A program made the position numbers and the translations under genes. From NCBI RefSeq assembly GCF_030052815.1, contig NC_079505.1, forward strand, positions 76,407,054 through 76,471,053: a stretch of 64,000 bases of DNA. The letters run 5' to 3'. Positions 11,470 through 22,172 of this stretch are shown here, in pieces; positions within the stretch are counted from its first letter, which is position 1; each line of letters begins with the position of its first letter. Below the pieces are notes generated by a model. It made no database searches and had not been told where the DNA came from. It saw only the letters and a program-made list of their open reading frames with translations. Source of the stretch: Hevea brasiliensis (taxonomy: Eukaryota; Streptophyta; Magnoliopsida; Malpighiales; Euphorbiaceae).

Positions 11470-11600
11470 GTGCATCCTTGGTGAACTTTTGAGCAGGAGT
11501 TTTGGAGAGGACTATTGGTCCAAAATGGACTAAATCACCGTTGTTTGATGATTCTGCCATTTGCAAAAACTCACAAGAGTTAGTTTATAATAAGCAGTAA
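11450..11600. other. junction between the two inverted caulimovirid units
   Basis: The plus unit matches its own left end up to 11482, four bases into the primer site, and then changes to gaactttt. Minus-unit protease homology is recognisable only from about 11640 upward. The ~80-150 bases between are filler. On the minus strand, 11450-11560 is open for 36 codons (MAESSNNGDLVHFGPIVLSK...). It may be chance or a fragment of another element. Confidence 0.5.
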
Positions 11601-11639
11601 TCAAAAAATTGATTTTTAAAAATGAGCTTGTTTTGTAAA

Positions 11640-12616
11640 GAAATTTCTTTTTGTAAATACTACCTTGTTTCTTGTTCCAAAACATTTATTTGATTATCAA
11701 AAATAGAATATGCCTTGATGATATTCAAATTTTTTGTTTTGGGTTTTTCAACAAAAGGGAAAACAAGATCTTGGTTCTTCATTCTAAAAGAAATACCATC
11801 ATAGTTGACTCTGTAGAGAGTAATCAAATTGATGAATGGCGTCCCTAAAATAACACTATGACTGATATCTTTTATTAAAACAAATAAAGTATTTAGAAGA
11901 AGATTTGAATTGGTTATTGAAGCCTCTATTTTGTAATTAATTTTGATTTTGGAATTGTTTGCAGCTGAAAGTTTTTCAGTAGTTTTTCCTTGGAATTTCT
12001 TTGGAACAATACCTTATTTGATACAATTTAAATATGCACCTGTATCAAACAAGGCAATTGTATCGATATTGAAATCTTTTGAAAAAACTATCGAAATCCT
12101 AATTAAATATTTTCTGGAAGAAATTTTATTGAGAATGAAGAGAAAATCTTTTGTAGGTTTTTTAAGATTTTGGATTTCCAAATTATCTTCTTCTTCTTTC
12201 TCTTTGAGTTCTTCATTGGTTTGTTTTGAAAGCAGAATTTGAATTTTTTCTAAGTCTTGGGCCTGTTTTTCTTTAAGCTGATTAAGCTCAACCTTAATGG
12301 CTTTTATTTCTTCCTGGAGGCTTTGGACTGATACAGAGGATTGTTTTGAAGTCTTCTTTCTCCCTAATATGGCCGTAAAATCATATGTGTTTTTTGCAAC
12401 AGAGGGTAGAATAGAAGGGTTTTGTACTGGTTGTTCTTCAAAGGATTTTAAAAGTTTTCCTAAAAATTCCTTTTGTAGTTGAGAATCTTCAATCTGTGTA
12501 AGGATTTCTAAGAGTAACTTTTGGTCTTTAGAAAGAACATTGATTTTCAATTTGGGTTTTGTAAACAGTTCAGTTTCTGTATCAGAACTCGAACTGGATG
12601 ATGAACTTGTGATCAA
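11640..12616 (-). pseudogene. protease region of the minus unit
   Basis: Open from 12616 to 12014. It starts with a Ser-rich acidic stretch, then a block shared with the plus unit (QNPSILPSVAK..ILGRKKTSKQ), a Lys/Glu/Gln-rich probable coiled coil, and ends in the active-site block LFDTGAYLNCIK. The DTG codons are at 12038-12046, intact here but mutated to a stop in the plus unit. A stop follows at 12014. The rest of the protease (..SVILGTPFINLI..) continues to about 11690 with further stops. Polyprotein processing would be its role. RT does not follow. Confidence 0.7.
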
Positions 12617-12751
12617 TTTATCAATTTGTAATCCTTCTTCATTTTCTGTCGGTTCAAAATAATTGGACTGACTTTCGGTTTCAACTAAAAGAGCAGTTAT
12701 TTTATTGATAACTTCTTCTAATTGTAACTCATAAAGTTTTTTGTTTAACTT

Positions 12752-12793
12752 GCAAAAATTTGTAGTGTGGCCTTTCTTTTCGCATTTGTAGCA
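12752..12793 (-). pseudogene. zinc knuckle (CX2CX4HX4C) of the capsid region
   Basis: Minus-strand codons read CYKCEKKGHTTNFC, a perfect CX2CX4HX4C retroviral-type zinc knuckle. It lies just after the basic stretch of the capsid region, as in other caulimovirids, where it binds pregenomic RNA. The plus unit has no counterpart. Confidence 0.85.
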
Positions 12794-12836
12794 AGTTAAA
12801 TCTTTGAATTTTGTTTTGGATTAAGGACTAGTATTA

Positions 12837-13689
12837 CTAGTCGTTTTTAAAGGTTTTTTTGTAATAGGAATCTTTTTCTGGTTTTGAAGAGTTTTTGTAT
12901 TTTTTGGATGATTTTTTGTAAGGTTTTCTGCTACAACTTCCTCCACAATCTGGAATAGGATTCTTGATTCCTATTTCAAATTGTTTGCAGAAAGATCTTA
13001 ACTCTTGATGAGTTTTTCTCATTTCTCATTTCAAATGTTTTTGTAGTTTCAAATCCTAACAAATTTTTAGTCCTTCCTTTGGTGAGACTAACTAGTTCAC
13101 CATAGGTTAATTTATCATACGGGATTTGATTTCCAAATGCTTCCTTGATTTTATTCCTAACTTTTTCCCCTAAAAGGGTCAGAAGTCCAACAATGAATTT
13201 TTCTTTCCAAATGGGCTTATTAGAATCTTCTCTAAGCATTATCCTAGTAAAAAAGGTGTTTTTGTAATACTGAAAATCACTCAGTTTTTTGCATCTAAGG
13301 TTTGAAAGGAGTTCAGCATTCTTATCCTTAAGATGAGATGGGTCACCTACGAAATGTAAGGAAATTATTACAATTAAGGTGGCTACTGCATCTGGGATTG
13401 GTTGGCCTAACTCATCAAGAATTAGCACGCCATCTTCTTGAGTTTGTATGGATTCTATAATCTCAGATTTTTGTAAGTTTGTGAGATGATAATCTCACCA
13501 TCCTTTGAGCTGTCTTGAGAATCCTAAAATGAGGAGTTCAACAATAGCTCTGTCTAGGATTCCAGTTTGGATTTTGTAAGCATTTGCTGCTATGGTCATT
13601 TGCTGGAGTAAATTCAAGATATTATATTCAGACATTCCATCTATGTTCCATTCATAGATAGTAGAGGCATTGAATTTAGACTTGGTCAA
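12837..13689 (-). pseudogene. caulimovirid capsid-like region, broken
   Basis: Three open pieces (13689-13495, 13428-12976, 13022-12837) make up the region between the movement protein and the zinc knuckle. The middle piece includes ..KPIWKEKFIVGLLTLLGEKVRNKI.. , which resembles the conserved core of caulimovirid coat proteins. The last piece is rich in Lys, Ser and Tyr and basic, leading into the zinc knuckle. Position and composition support a coat protein. A stop and a frame shift separate the pieces. Confidence 0.65.
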
Positions 13690-14293
13690 AATTTCAGATA
13701 TATTTTCTATGCTTAAGTCTGGAGCTATTATTGGAACGGGTGTTGCTACCTGCGGCCAATAAAGTCTATTGATTAGTAAAGATTTCGAAGACTAAATTTC
13801 TTCAGCTTGTATAAGCTGGTTTTCTTGGCTTTGGACATCTAAATATGAATCTCCCTCAATTATATTGACACTCTTTTGGGAAGTTTGAGGTGTTTTAGGT
13901 GCTACTGGAGTAGAAGTCGAAACTTTTAACCTAGCTTTGTGTCTCTCAAAGTTTGGATAAATCAGAATTGCTGCTGTTTTATAAATCCTTTTGACTATTT
14001 TTAGAAACTTGGAATGGTTTGAAGATTGGGTTTTTCAGTTTTGTATCTGGCTTAGCTTCAACTTGGGAAACTGTAACCTGTTGGGTTTATTCTATTTTTT
14101 GTAATTACTTACCTATGGTATGCAAATGGGCATTTGTAAAATTATTCTGTAGAATAATATTTTTTATATTTGCAGAATCATTTTCATTTGGAATTTTGTA
14201 AGGGGCTGCTTCTACTGTTTGTTCTAAGTGGGAAATTTTTACTTTCCTAAGAGGAGGATGTTTAGACTGTATTTTTCTACCATCTGAAATTTC

Positions 14294-15864
14294 TCATTCA
14301 GGAACTTTGTTTCTAACAGTGACAGGGTTAACAGATAGTTTTTTCTCTATTTTCTTCAGAAGAGTTTTTAGAGCCGCAATGAACTCTGATTGGTTGTCTT
14401 CTAACTCCTGTTGTTTAGGTTTTGAAATCTGAGAAGGTTTTGAAAATAGATCTGATTTTTTGAAAGTTTTTGGTGTTTTGGAAAACGAATATGAAATGTT
14501 ATGTTTTTTAGCATACATTTCAAACCAGTCAAAGAAAAGAATATGAACTTTATGTTGGTATATAAAGTCATAATATTCCTTTTGAATTTCTTTCCTTTGA
14601 TCATTGAAATTTTTGAAAAACCACATTTGCTTTTTATGATTTTTAGGAGAGTAAAAATCATCATGCAAATATTGTTTTTCTACTTCAAATTCTTTTTCAA
14701 GCACATTAAGTTCATGGTTTACATTTTCTGTAATGGCTGAAAAGGTAGGTGAAGTAGGTTCTGACTCTGTTTGGGTTTCAACCTGAATAGACTCATTTTG
14801 TAAATTTGTATAAACTGGATGTGGAACATTTATAGAGTAATCTACATTTTGTAAAGTGGATCTAGGTATTTCTGAAGTAGAAAACCTAGAAGAGCTAGGT
14901 AAGTCTGAGGTAGAATACCTAGGCTAAATATTTTGTATTCCAATTGGTTTTGTAATAGGCAAACTAATGACAGTACTGGATGTTCAAGAACAATATGAAA
15001 ACCTAAGGCTTCTATTAAAGCTAAGGCTGACTTTTTCATTATCATACTAGGTTATTTGCCTTAGTTGAACATTTGGCTCAACTATTTTTGAAGATTCTGG
15101 TTCTACTGCACCTTCTAAGACCCATTCTTCTAGCAGGGTTATGTCCTTCCATTGGATAGATCTGGGGATTACAGTGTTGGATTTTGCAAGATCAGTTTGT
15201 AAAAGCAAAGTTTCTCCTTTTTTACTCTTAAACTTATGTTTTGTAGCAAAAGCAGAAATCATAGCTTTTTAATGGATTTTGTAAATTAGTGCGAGAGGAA
15301 TAGATCCATCAAGCATTTTGTAATTGTGGGTTTTGATTTGTAAGACAAGGGATTTTGTAATATTACTGTCATTCAATGAAACAATAAAATTTGGATAGCA
15401 ATCAAAAGAGATTGGTCCACTACACAAGCTAGACTCTACTGAACTGAGTAATGAGTCCTGAAAGTTTATGAACCTAGTATTTTTAAGAACTGCTAGGATT
15501 GAGGTGTTTAACCCTTCTTTTGTAAGTGGTTTAATTCCAACTTGAACTAAACCTATGTGGATGTATTTGTATTATTTTTCACAGTATTTTTGTAAGGATT
15601 TTTGAGACAGAAGAGAAATCGTCTCAAAAGGTTTTGTAATCTGAAGATCTCTCTCTTCAGTTTTAATTGTGAAATCAGTTTTGAAAAAATTAAGTTTTGT
15701 AGTCTGATAGATTTGATCTTTTTGTACTTTTAGAATTCCCAATTATCTGTACATTTTTCAAAATCTTCAATTATAATTTCTTCACTTTTAACTATCTTTC
15801 TCAACTCAGAGGACGAGGTAGAAGAGTTTGAAGAAGAAACAGTCCTACAGAAAATAGGATTCAT
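14294..15864 (-). pseudogene. movement protein region of the minus unit, broken
   Basis: Starts at 15864 with the same MNPIFCRT opening as the plus unit and can be followed in interrupted pieces: 15262-15047 (..RSIQWKDITLLEEWVLEGAV..), 15045-14842 in a shifted frame, and 14704-14294. Frameshifts and stops differ from those in the plus unit, so the two copies decayed separately or came from different broken genomes. Assigned as 30K-type movement protein by position and general resemblance. Confidence 0.6.
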
Positions 15865-16089
15865 ACTTAAAGAATTTTTCTAGGTTGATCTTTTGAGTTA
15901 AGTGAGGTAATCACCAAAGGAATCACTGCCCTAAACACACGCCTTCACTCGGCTGACAAAGACGGGACTTACAACCCAGGCCTGTTTACACCTCTAAAGA
16001 AGTTGTCTTATCACCTTAAGATCATCTTACCAACCTCTCAAAAATGTTTAAATGTGAATCCGAATCTTAAATAGAACCTTTCCCCCCAA

Positions 16090-16101
16090 GCTCTGATACC
16101 A
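16090..16101 (-). promoter_or_regulatory. primer binding site of the minus unit (tRNA-iMet)
   Basis: gctctgatacca, the reverse complement of TGGTATCAGAGC. It lies about 225 bases upstream of the movement protein start, the same spacing as in the plus unit. Confidence 0.85.
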
Positions 16102-16261
16102 AGGATGCACCGGATTGAAACGGGGATAAGCCCACAAGGACGCATCGGGATCAAAAGGGGGATGAGCTAACAAGGAAGAAACTACAATCTAAATCTTAAA
16201 CAATATATAAACAATTAAAGAAATAAACAAAATGTACAAGAAAATGAAATCTTCAGAAATG

Positions 16262-16297
<36 letters not shown>

Positions 16298-16500
16298 CAG
16301 CAGAGCCAGTCCGTTATGAATTTATATATACAACAACAGTTCTTCCTGTTGTTTTCACATATGAACAGTGACAGGTGAACAGTGTCCTGTCTGGTTTTGA
16401 AAAAAGAAAAGTGCAAAAATAATTACAAGAGCAAAGTAAAAACAAAAATAAAATGAAAAATTCAAACAAGAAAATAAAGAGTAAAATGGATAATTTTGAT
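16102..16500 (-). other. intergenic region of the minus unit with promoter deletion
   Basis: Matches the plus unit at both sides: the ACTGTTCAC boxes at 16365-16390, and the 'cataacggactggctctg' phrase and primer-proximal leader from about 16320 down to 16102. About 600-700 bases that in the plus unit carry the TATA box, CT-rich repeats and most of the leader are missing. An (AT)n tract lies at about 16267-16294. Confidence 0.65.
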
Positions 16501-16549
16501 GCCATAAATTTCTTTTTAATTTTTTTTTTATTGAAGTGGAGCTGGGACC

Positions 16550-17514
16550 ACCCCTTCACCCTTCCATCATGTTTTGTATGTTACGCCATGTCTCCTCATC
16601 TTCACTCATTTCGTCATAATAGCTTTCATATTAAATCATGTAATTTTCATACTGTGTTTCAATATAAAGGGTTTTTAGACTTGGCAAATATTCATAGTGA
16701 ACAAATATCCAAGAATATGTATCAATATGGACTAGTATATACTCTGGATATCATTATTTTTGCCAGTTATCGACAACCGTCTTTACTCTCCATTTGTTGA
16801 TTTGGATAAAATGATCTTCGTGATTGCATGGTCAATATGGAAGATGATAAAGATGAGGAAGTTTTGTATCTAGGTAGAAGTAATGGATTGCTTGTTGTAT
16901 CTCTCCATTTGCTAATACTTCTGGAGGTGTTGAAATGATTTGTATGTTGACTGGTTTTAGGTGAAATAATAGTCTTCTGACTTCTTGGAGGACTCGATTT
17001 CCCAAAAATCTTGTCATTTCACAATCAGATTTTGTAACTCAAACTCCAGCTAACATTCCCCATTTTAACAGTTCTCTTGCGTCTAGATATCAGGTTCCAG
17101 ATATCTGCGCTGTTTTGAAGCGAAGGATGCTGAAATCTAAGCTGTGCTCACAATCTGGATAGAAGAGAGGAATTCGGTTAGGATATCCTTGAGTGCAATG
17201 AAAGTGAGGTTTTGAATAGTACTCCCATTCCCATGACCAGCCATTGTGATTCTGCTGATTGTTTTTTATAAAATTGAGACATTTTTTTAAAAACATCCAA
17301 TTATTCCTTGGTTCTGGACTGGATGATGTTTTGTAGGATTTTCTCGTGGATCTCTTGAGGAAGACCGTTGAGAACTTGTTGCCTGAATTTCTTCAGAAGA
17401 CAATGGGTTTGAAAATGATCTAAGGACCTATTAGCACCAAGTGAAGTAAAAAGGACCTTACTATGGTGATAATTTTTCACATTGACTAGTGAGGCCAATG
17501 ATAATTTTACACTA
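16550..17514 (-). pseudogene. 3' ORF of the minus unit, unknown function
   Basis: Three successive in-frame pieces are separated by stops: about 17498-17301, 17296-17090 and 17017-16832. They encode ..VLFTSLGANRSLDHFQTHCLLKKFRQQVLNG.., ..WSWEWEYYSKPHFHCTQGYPNRIPLFY.. and ..MTRFLGNRVLQEVRRLLFHLKPVNIQII... Further frame can be followed to about 16550. Aromatic-rich blocks and an even decay pattern suggest a once-real protein. It has no match in the plus unit. I do not recognise the domain. Confidence 0.45.
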
Positions 17515-18914
17515 AAACCCAGCAGGGATCCTAGTCCTTCAGTCCTTTACTTTTGTAATTTTACACTAGAATCCAATGGGGATCCTAGGCCTTCAAATTT
17601 CTGTTTTTGTAATTCAAGGTAATGATTTTGGTTAGAAATGCATGGATCTGATGGACTAATTCTGGATGTATGAGTTTTGTATAAAATTTAGTTTTGTAAA
17701 AACTCAATAAATGATTGAGTTACTATGATATGATCCTCATGATATTTAATTCTGCTAAGAAGGTCAGTCACGTATTCATTAGTCTCCTCAAACTCAATAC
17801 AAAGTGCATTGAGAGCTGTTACTCCCAACCTTTTATTTTGTATTAAAGTTCAAAGATTATCTAATAAACATTGGTGCCTTTCTGTAGGAACATATGCAGT
17901 TCTGGCTATATATATCCATTAGACGTGTGAGTGTGATAAAACATATCTAAAATTAAAATGGTTAAATAACTTTTTATATTTTTTTAATTAAATTTAATTT
18001 TCATTATTGTTTTGAAAAAAATAGATTTGAGATAAATTAGATAAACTTTTCAATTTTAGGCCATTCCGTAGTAATTCATAATATAAAACATTTATTATAT
18101 TTTTTAATTAACAACTGTTCTATTTAATTTTTAACAAGTCAATTTTATTAAAAAAACTTAAGGTGTTTAATTTTATTATTATAGATTAATTGTAACAATA
18201 TATTAACTTTTGTGAAAAATTTTATTGTCAATTTTTATTTATTTAACAAATAATATATTTTAATTAGACCATCTTAAACTAAATTCCTGACTCTGTAACC
18301 GTAAACTCTACTGCCATTCATTATGAATTGTGTCTTTGTTCTGTTTCGGGTCCAATGGAGTGCCAAAGCCCATATATATCTTTTTGAGAGTAGTTAGGAT
18401 TCCATTTTACTGTGATTTCCAGTAATTCTGACAGAAACAAGGGCGAAGAGGTTGACAAAGATGTTCAATTTAACCTGAAAAATCACATTGAACGACAAAG
18501 ACGGGCCACCTGCAAATCATGGCAGCTAGGGATGGCGATATTCCAAGCATAAGGTATGAGTGGAAATGATGTGTTATTTTGCAGATTGTCTGGTTTTATG
18601 ACTTGGTTCGTGGGTCTATGAAGTAGATGCAAGGGAACCATCAAGCAGATCATAGTAATGCCATGTCTCATTCATCATCTACCCCTAGCATGTTCGCAAA
18701 CCACTATCCATACTGAAGATTATCCATCTTTTTTATTAGATTTCAATTGGTTTCCAAATTTTAACATCATAATTTTGGAGCCTATTTTGATGTCATTAAC
18801 ATCATAATTTTGGAGCCTAATATTAAATTAGTTGGTGTTAATTAGCTATGATCAACTTTGTTAGACATTAATATATATAAATATGCAAATGAGAGGATAA
18901 ACTTTTGAACGAAC

Positions 18915-19745
18915 TTAAAATAATTTTATAATATTTTATTTATAATAAATATTAATTAAAATAAATTAAATATTAAAAAATAGAATCCTAATAAAATTAT
19001 GTTATATATATTCAAGACAATCTTAGAATGCCAAATAGATATTATAAATCTATTAAAATACCTTTATAAATTTATATTATTCATAAAAGACATGAATTCA
19101 TATAAATTACATATTAAATAATAAAATTCTAATGAAATTGTAAAAAAAGTAGGAATAGTATTTTCTTTACAATTTTTATTTTTTTATAATTTTTTTTTAA
19201 TATCTAAGTCCAACTCCTACGCCTAAATTAAAATTAAATTTATAAAAATATTTAATACATAAACAATTACAATTTTCAAGTTTTACATTATATTTTTAAT
19301 AAGAAAAGTTTTAAAATATATTATATTATTACAATTGTGAATAAATTAAAATGTTTTCATAATTTTATATTATTTATAACAAATATTAATTAATATAAAT
19401 TAAATATTAAAATAGAATTTTAAAAAATGTTTTTAATGCATATTCAAGATTTTTTACAAGTCTTAGAATTTTCTTACCAGCTAAATATTGTAAACCTATT
19501 AAAATACTTTATAAATTTATATTATTTATGAAAGATATTAATTAGCATAAATTAAATAATAAAAAATAAGATTCTAATAGAATTGTAAAATAACGTAAGA
19601 ATAATATTTTTTATAACTTTTATTCTTTTTATAATTTTATTTTTTTAATATTCCCATGCATTATACAAAAGTCTAATTCGTGCACCTAAATTAAAATAAT
19701 TTATCAAAATATTTAATGTATAAATGATTACATATTTTGCCCAAA
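18915..19745. repeat. ~445-bp direct tandem duplication, diverged
   Basis: Two diverged copies (about 18915-19310 and 19365-19745) share ordered phrases: 'aaatattaatta.ata.aaattaaatattaaaa', 'cttagaat', 'tattaaaatac.ttataaatttatattatt', and 'ctaaattaaaat..attta'. Each copy itself looks like two half-units of ~200 bp. Confidence 0.55.
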
Positions 19746-20144
19746 ATTTTTTAAAATATAATATATTATTACAATTATTAGAGTTTTTTACATCTTCATT
19801 CTTTTTGGCATTGAATGAGGGTAGAGGTGTGCTACAGTATTTATTATTTTAAGTTAAATCAAAAAATAAAATCAATCAGAATCGAATTAAAAATTTGATA
19901 TTATGAGAGTTGAAATGTGTCAGATTAAATTTATTTTATTATTTTGATAAAATTATGGTTCTTATCAATAATTAAATTTGTAATCATATTATATCAACAG
20001 TACCAAATCTTATCGACTAAAAGAACTAAAATTAAAGTTAATTTTATATATATTTATTTCATAAATTTTTAATATACTTACTTATATATTTATATATAAT
20101 TTAATAGATCATAAGTAATGATATATATATATATATATATATAT

Positions 20145-20244
20145 GGGGCCAAAAGAGATATTGGCTTTGCTAAAAATATTTTTTATGATTTATATTATTT
20201 TCAAAAATAAAAAGATATTTTATTTTTTATAGATCACCTTCTTA

Positions 20245-20278
<34 letters not shown>

Positions 20279-20490
20279 GTACACATACGCGCCAAAAGCG
20301 ATATTGACTTTGCTAAAAATATTTTTTATGATTTATATTATTTTCAAAAATAATCACCTTTTTAATAAATTTTAATAGAAACATTGACTTTGCTAAAAAT
20401 ACTTTTTATGATTTATATTATTTTCAAAAATAGGAAGGTATTTTATTTTATATAAATCACCTTTTTAATAAATTCTAATAGACTATTTGT
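20145..20490. repeat. three-copy tandem repeat
   Basis: The phrase 'ttgctaaaaata(t/c)tttttatgatttatattattttcaaaaata' occurs three times (starting near 20166, 20308 and 20388), each followed by 'atcacctt.ttaata'. (TA)n/(CA)n tracts lie between the first two. Confidence 0.75.
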
Positions 20491-22172
20491 ATCTTACAAT
20501 TATTTATGTAAAAATATTTTAATATAATTATATTTGAATTTATATAAAAGAATGAGAAATAAATATTAATTTTTGCCAATCAAACATATGAATTCTTTTA
20601 TTAATGTTCTTGAATTTTTTTTAATTTAATTTTTTATAAGTTTATTAAAAAATATTTTATATAAAATAAATTTATATTTTATTTTAGTTATAGATATATT
20701 TCTAACTATACAAGGCTTGGAATTGTGGGTTTATGCATGAAAATATGCTCTAAGTTCAGGAACTTTGGAATAAGTATAGTAAAAAAAAAAAATCTTATGA
20801 TTCAATATACAATTTAAAAAAAAAAAAAATCAAATACCATAATCTTTGATGGTATTGTCATGGTACCAGTCAAATTTCATATTAAGATTTTAGATACACA
20901 ATTATAATTTTCAAATTTTATTTTGTTATAATTACACTCTATATTTTTCAACTAAACTTAAATAGATTGCAAAATAAATAATTTTGCCTTGGCAATAAAT
21001 AATATCCCAAGTAGTAGACTCAAGAGAAAGATGCATAATTCAATTGATCTGAATTTAATTTAGTAAAGGTTTAAAAAAAATAAAATAAAATTGCCCAATA
21101 TGCAAAGAAAAGAGTAGTCTAACTTTGGGTCAAATATATTTATTTTACTAAATTTTTATTTTTAATTCTTATATTTCTAAATTAATGAATTTTTATTTTT
21201 CTAACTCTTAATATATTTTTAAAATGATGTTTGGTTTAACTTATAAGCTGGTTAAATTATAATTTTAAGTTAACTTATTTATTTAAAATATTTTTAGAGA
21301 TTATAAACTGTGCTTATAATAAGGAAAAAAAAATACAGAAGAATGGTTACATTTTGGGCATTATAAATTTGTTTAATAAAATATTTTATTATAAATTGAA
21401 TAATTATTTATATATTTTTATTATAATCTTTCTAATTAAAAATAACAATATATTAATATCAGTGCTTTTTTCTATTAGTATCATTTTTTTTATATAAAAA
21501 AATAGTTACTAATTTATTATTTATAAATAATTTATTAATATTAATATATTTATTAATCATATTTTTAAAATTTTCCTCCGTATTATAAAAAAATATATAA
21601 AATTACATAAAATATTATATATCAAATAAAAATTAATAATAATGATATTTATAGATATAGGTGTGCATAGTTAATTACATCAAATAAAACTAATCAAGAA
21701 TAATTAAAATTAAAAAAATCAACATTATATAAAACTATATCAAATTGAATTTATTTTATTATTATATGTATAAATCCTTAAATAGTATTAAAAAAAAGTT
21801 TAAATTTTTTATGTTAATTATATATGTTTTATAAAAATTATAAAATGATAAAAGCTAATTAATTTTAACAGAATCAATATGAATTTCATTATTAAAGAAA
21901 TTTAACACAAAAATATATGAATCAATAAAATAATAAATAGTTAAATTTGTTACAAAATTAAATTACTTTTATAATAAATTCACCGCTTATCATATTTAAT
22001 TGTAATTTTATAATTTTTTAAATTCATTGATATACTTTAATTTTAATTAATTTAAATTTAAAAATGATAAGATGCATATGCAACATACATGTCATGAAAA
22101 AAAATATAATAATAATAATTAATATATTATAATAATATTATATCATATAAAAAATTAATAAAAATTTATTAA

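Larger units (their letters stand above)
4505..11482 (+). mobile_element. endogenous caulimovirid unit, plus orientation (decayed)
   Basis: A genome-length unit of an endogenous plant pararetrovirus. In order it has a tRNA-iMet primer site, 30K-type movement protein region, a low-complexity linker, aspartic protease remnant, RT, RNase H, C-terminal region, small acidic ORF, promoter with TATA box, and a long leader. Both ends carry the same 13 bases, gtgcatccttggt (4505-4517 and 11470-11482), so the unit runs from one primer site into the next, about 6.97 kb. The capsid and zinc-knuckle region present in the minus unit is absent. Many in-frame stops show it is inactive. No envelope, integrase or LTRs are seen, as expected for Caulimoviridae. 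I do not assign a genus. Confidence 0.85.
11600..17930 (-). mobile_element. endogenous caulimovirid unit, minus orientation (decayed)
   Basis: Read on the minus strand from 17.9 kb downward it holds an unknown ORF (17514-16832), intergenic region (16500-16102), primer site (16101-16090), movement protein region (from 15864), capsid-like region and zinc knuckle (about 13700-12750), and protease (12616 to about 11690). RT and RNase H are absent. It is circularly permuted relative to the plus unit and is related but not identical to it. The left and right edges are placed by loss of recognisable viral character, so they are approximate. Confidence 0.8.
17931..21891. other. AT-rich intergenic DNA with local duplications
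   Basis: No gene is supported. A less AT-rich island at about 18300-18720 has a 62-codon minus-strand ORF with no recognisable domain. The phrase taacatcataattttggagccta is duplicated at 18762 and 18797. Larger duplications are listed separately. The rest is low-complexity A/T sequence. Confidence 0.6.

Noticed and set aside
14501..14740. Plus-strand ORF of 79 codons in the minus caulimovirid unit (and its twin at 5894-6130 on the other strand)
   Set aside because: Both are the antisense of the same movement-protein segment in the two units. Phe/Ile/Lys-rich composition comes from AT richness.
4505..17930. LTR retrotransposon (Ty3/gypsy) instead of caulimovirid
   Set aside because: A movement-protein region, lack of LTRs and integrase, and the primer-site-to-primer-site unit fit Caulimoviridae better.
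18483..18671. 62-codon minus-strand ORF in the less AT-rich island
   Set aside because: No domain, signal peptide or splice context that would support a gene.
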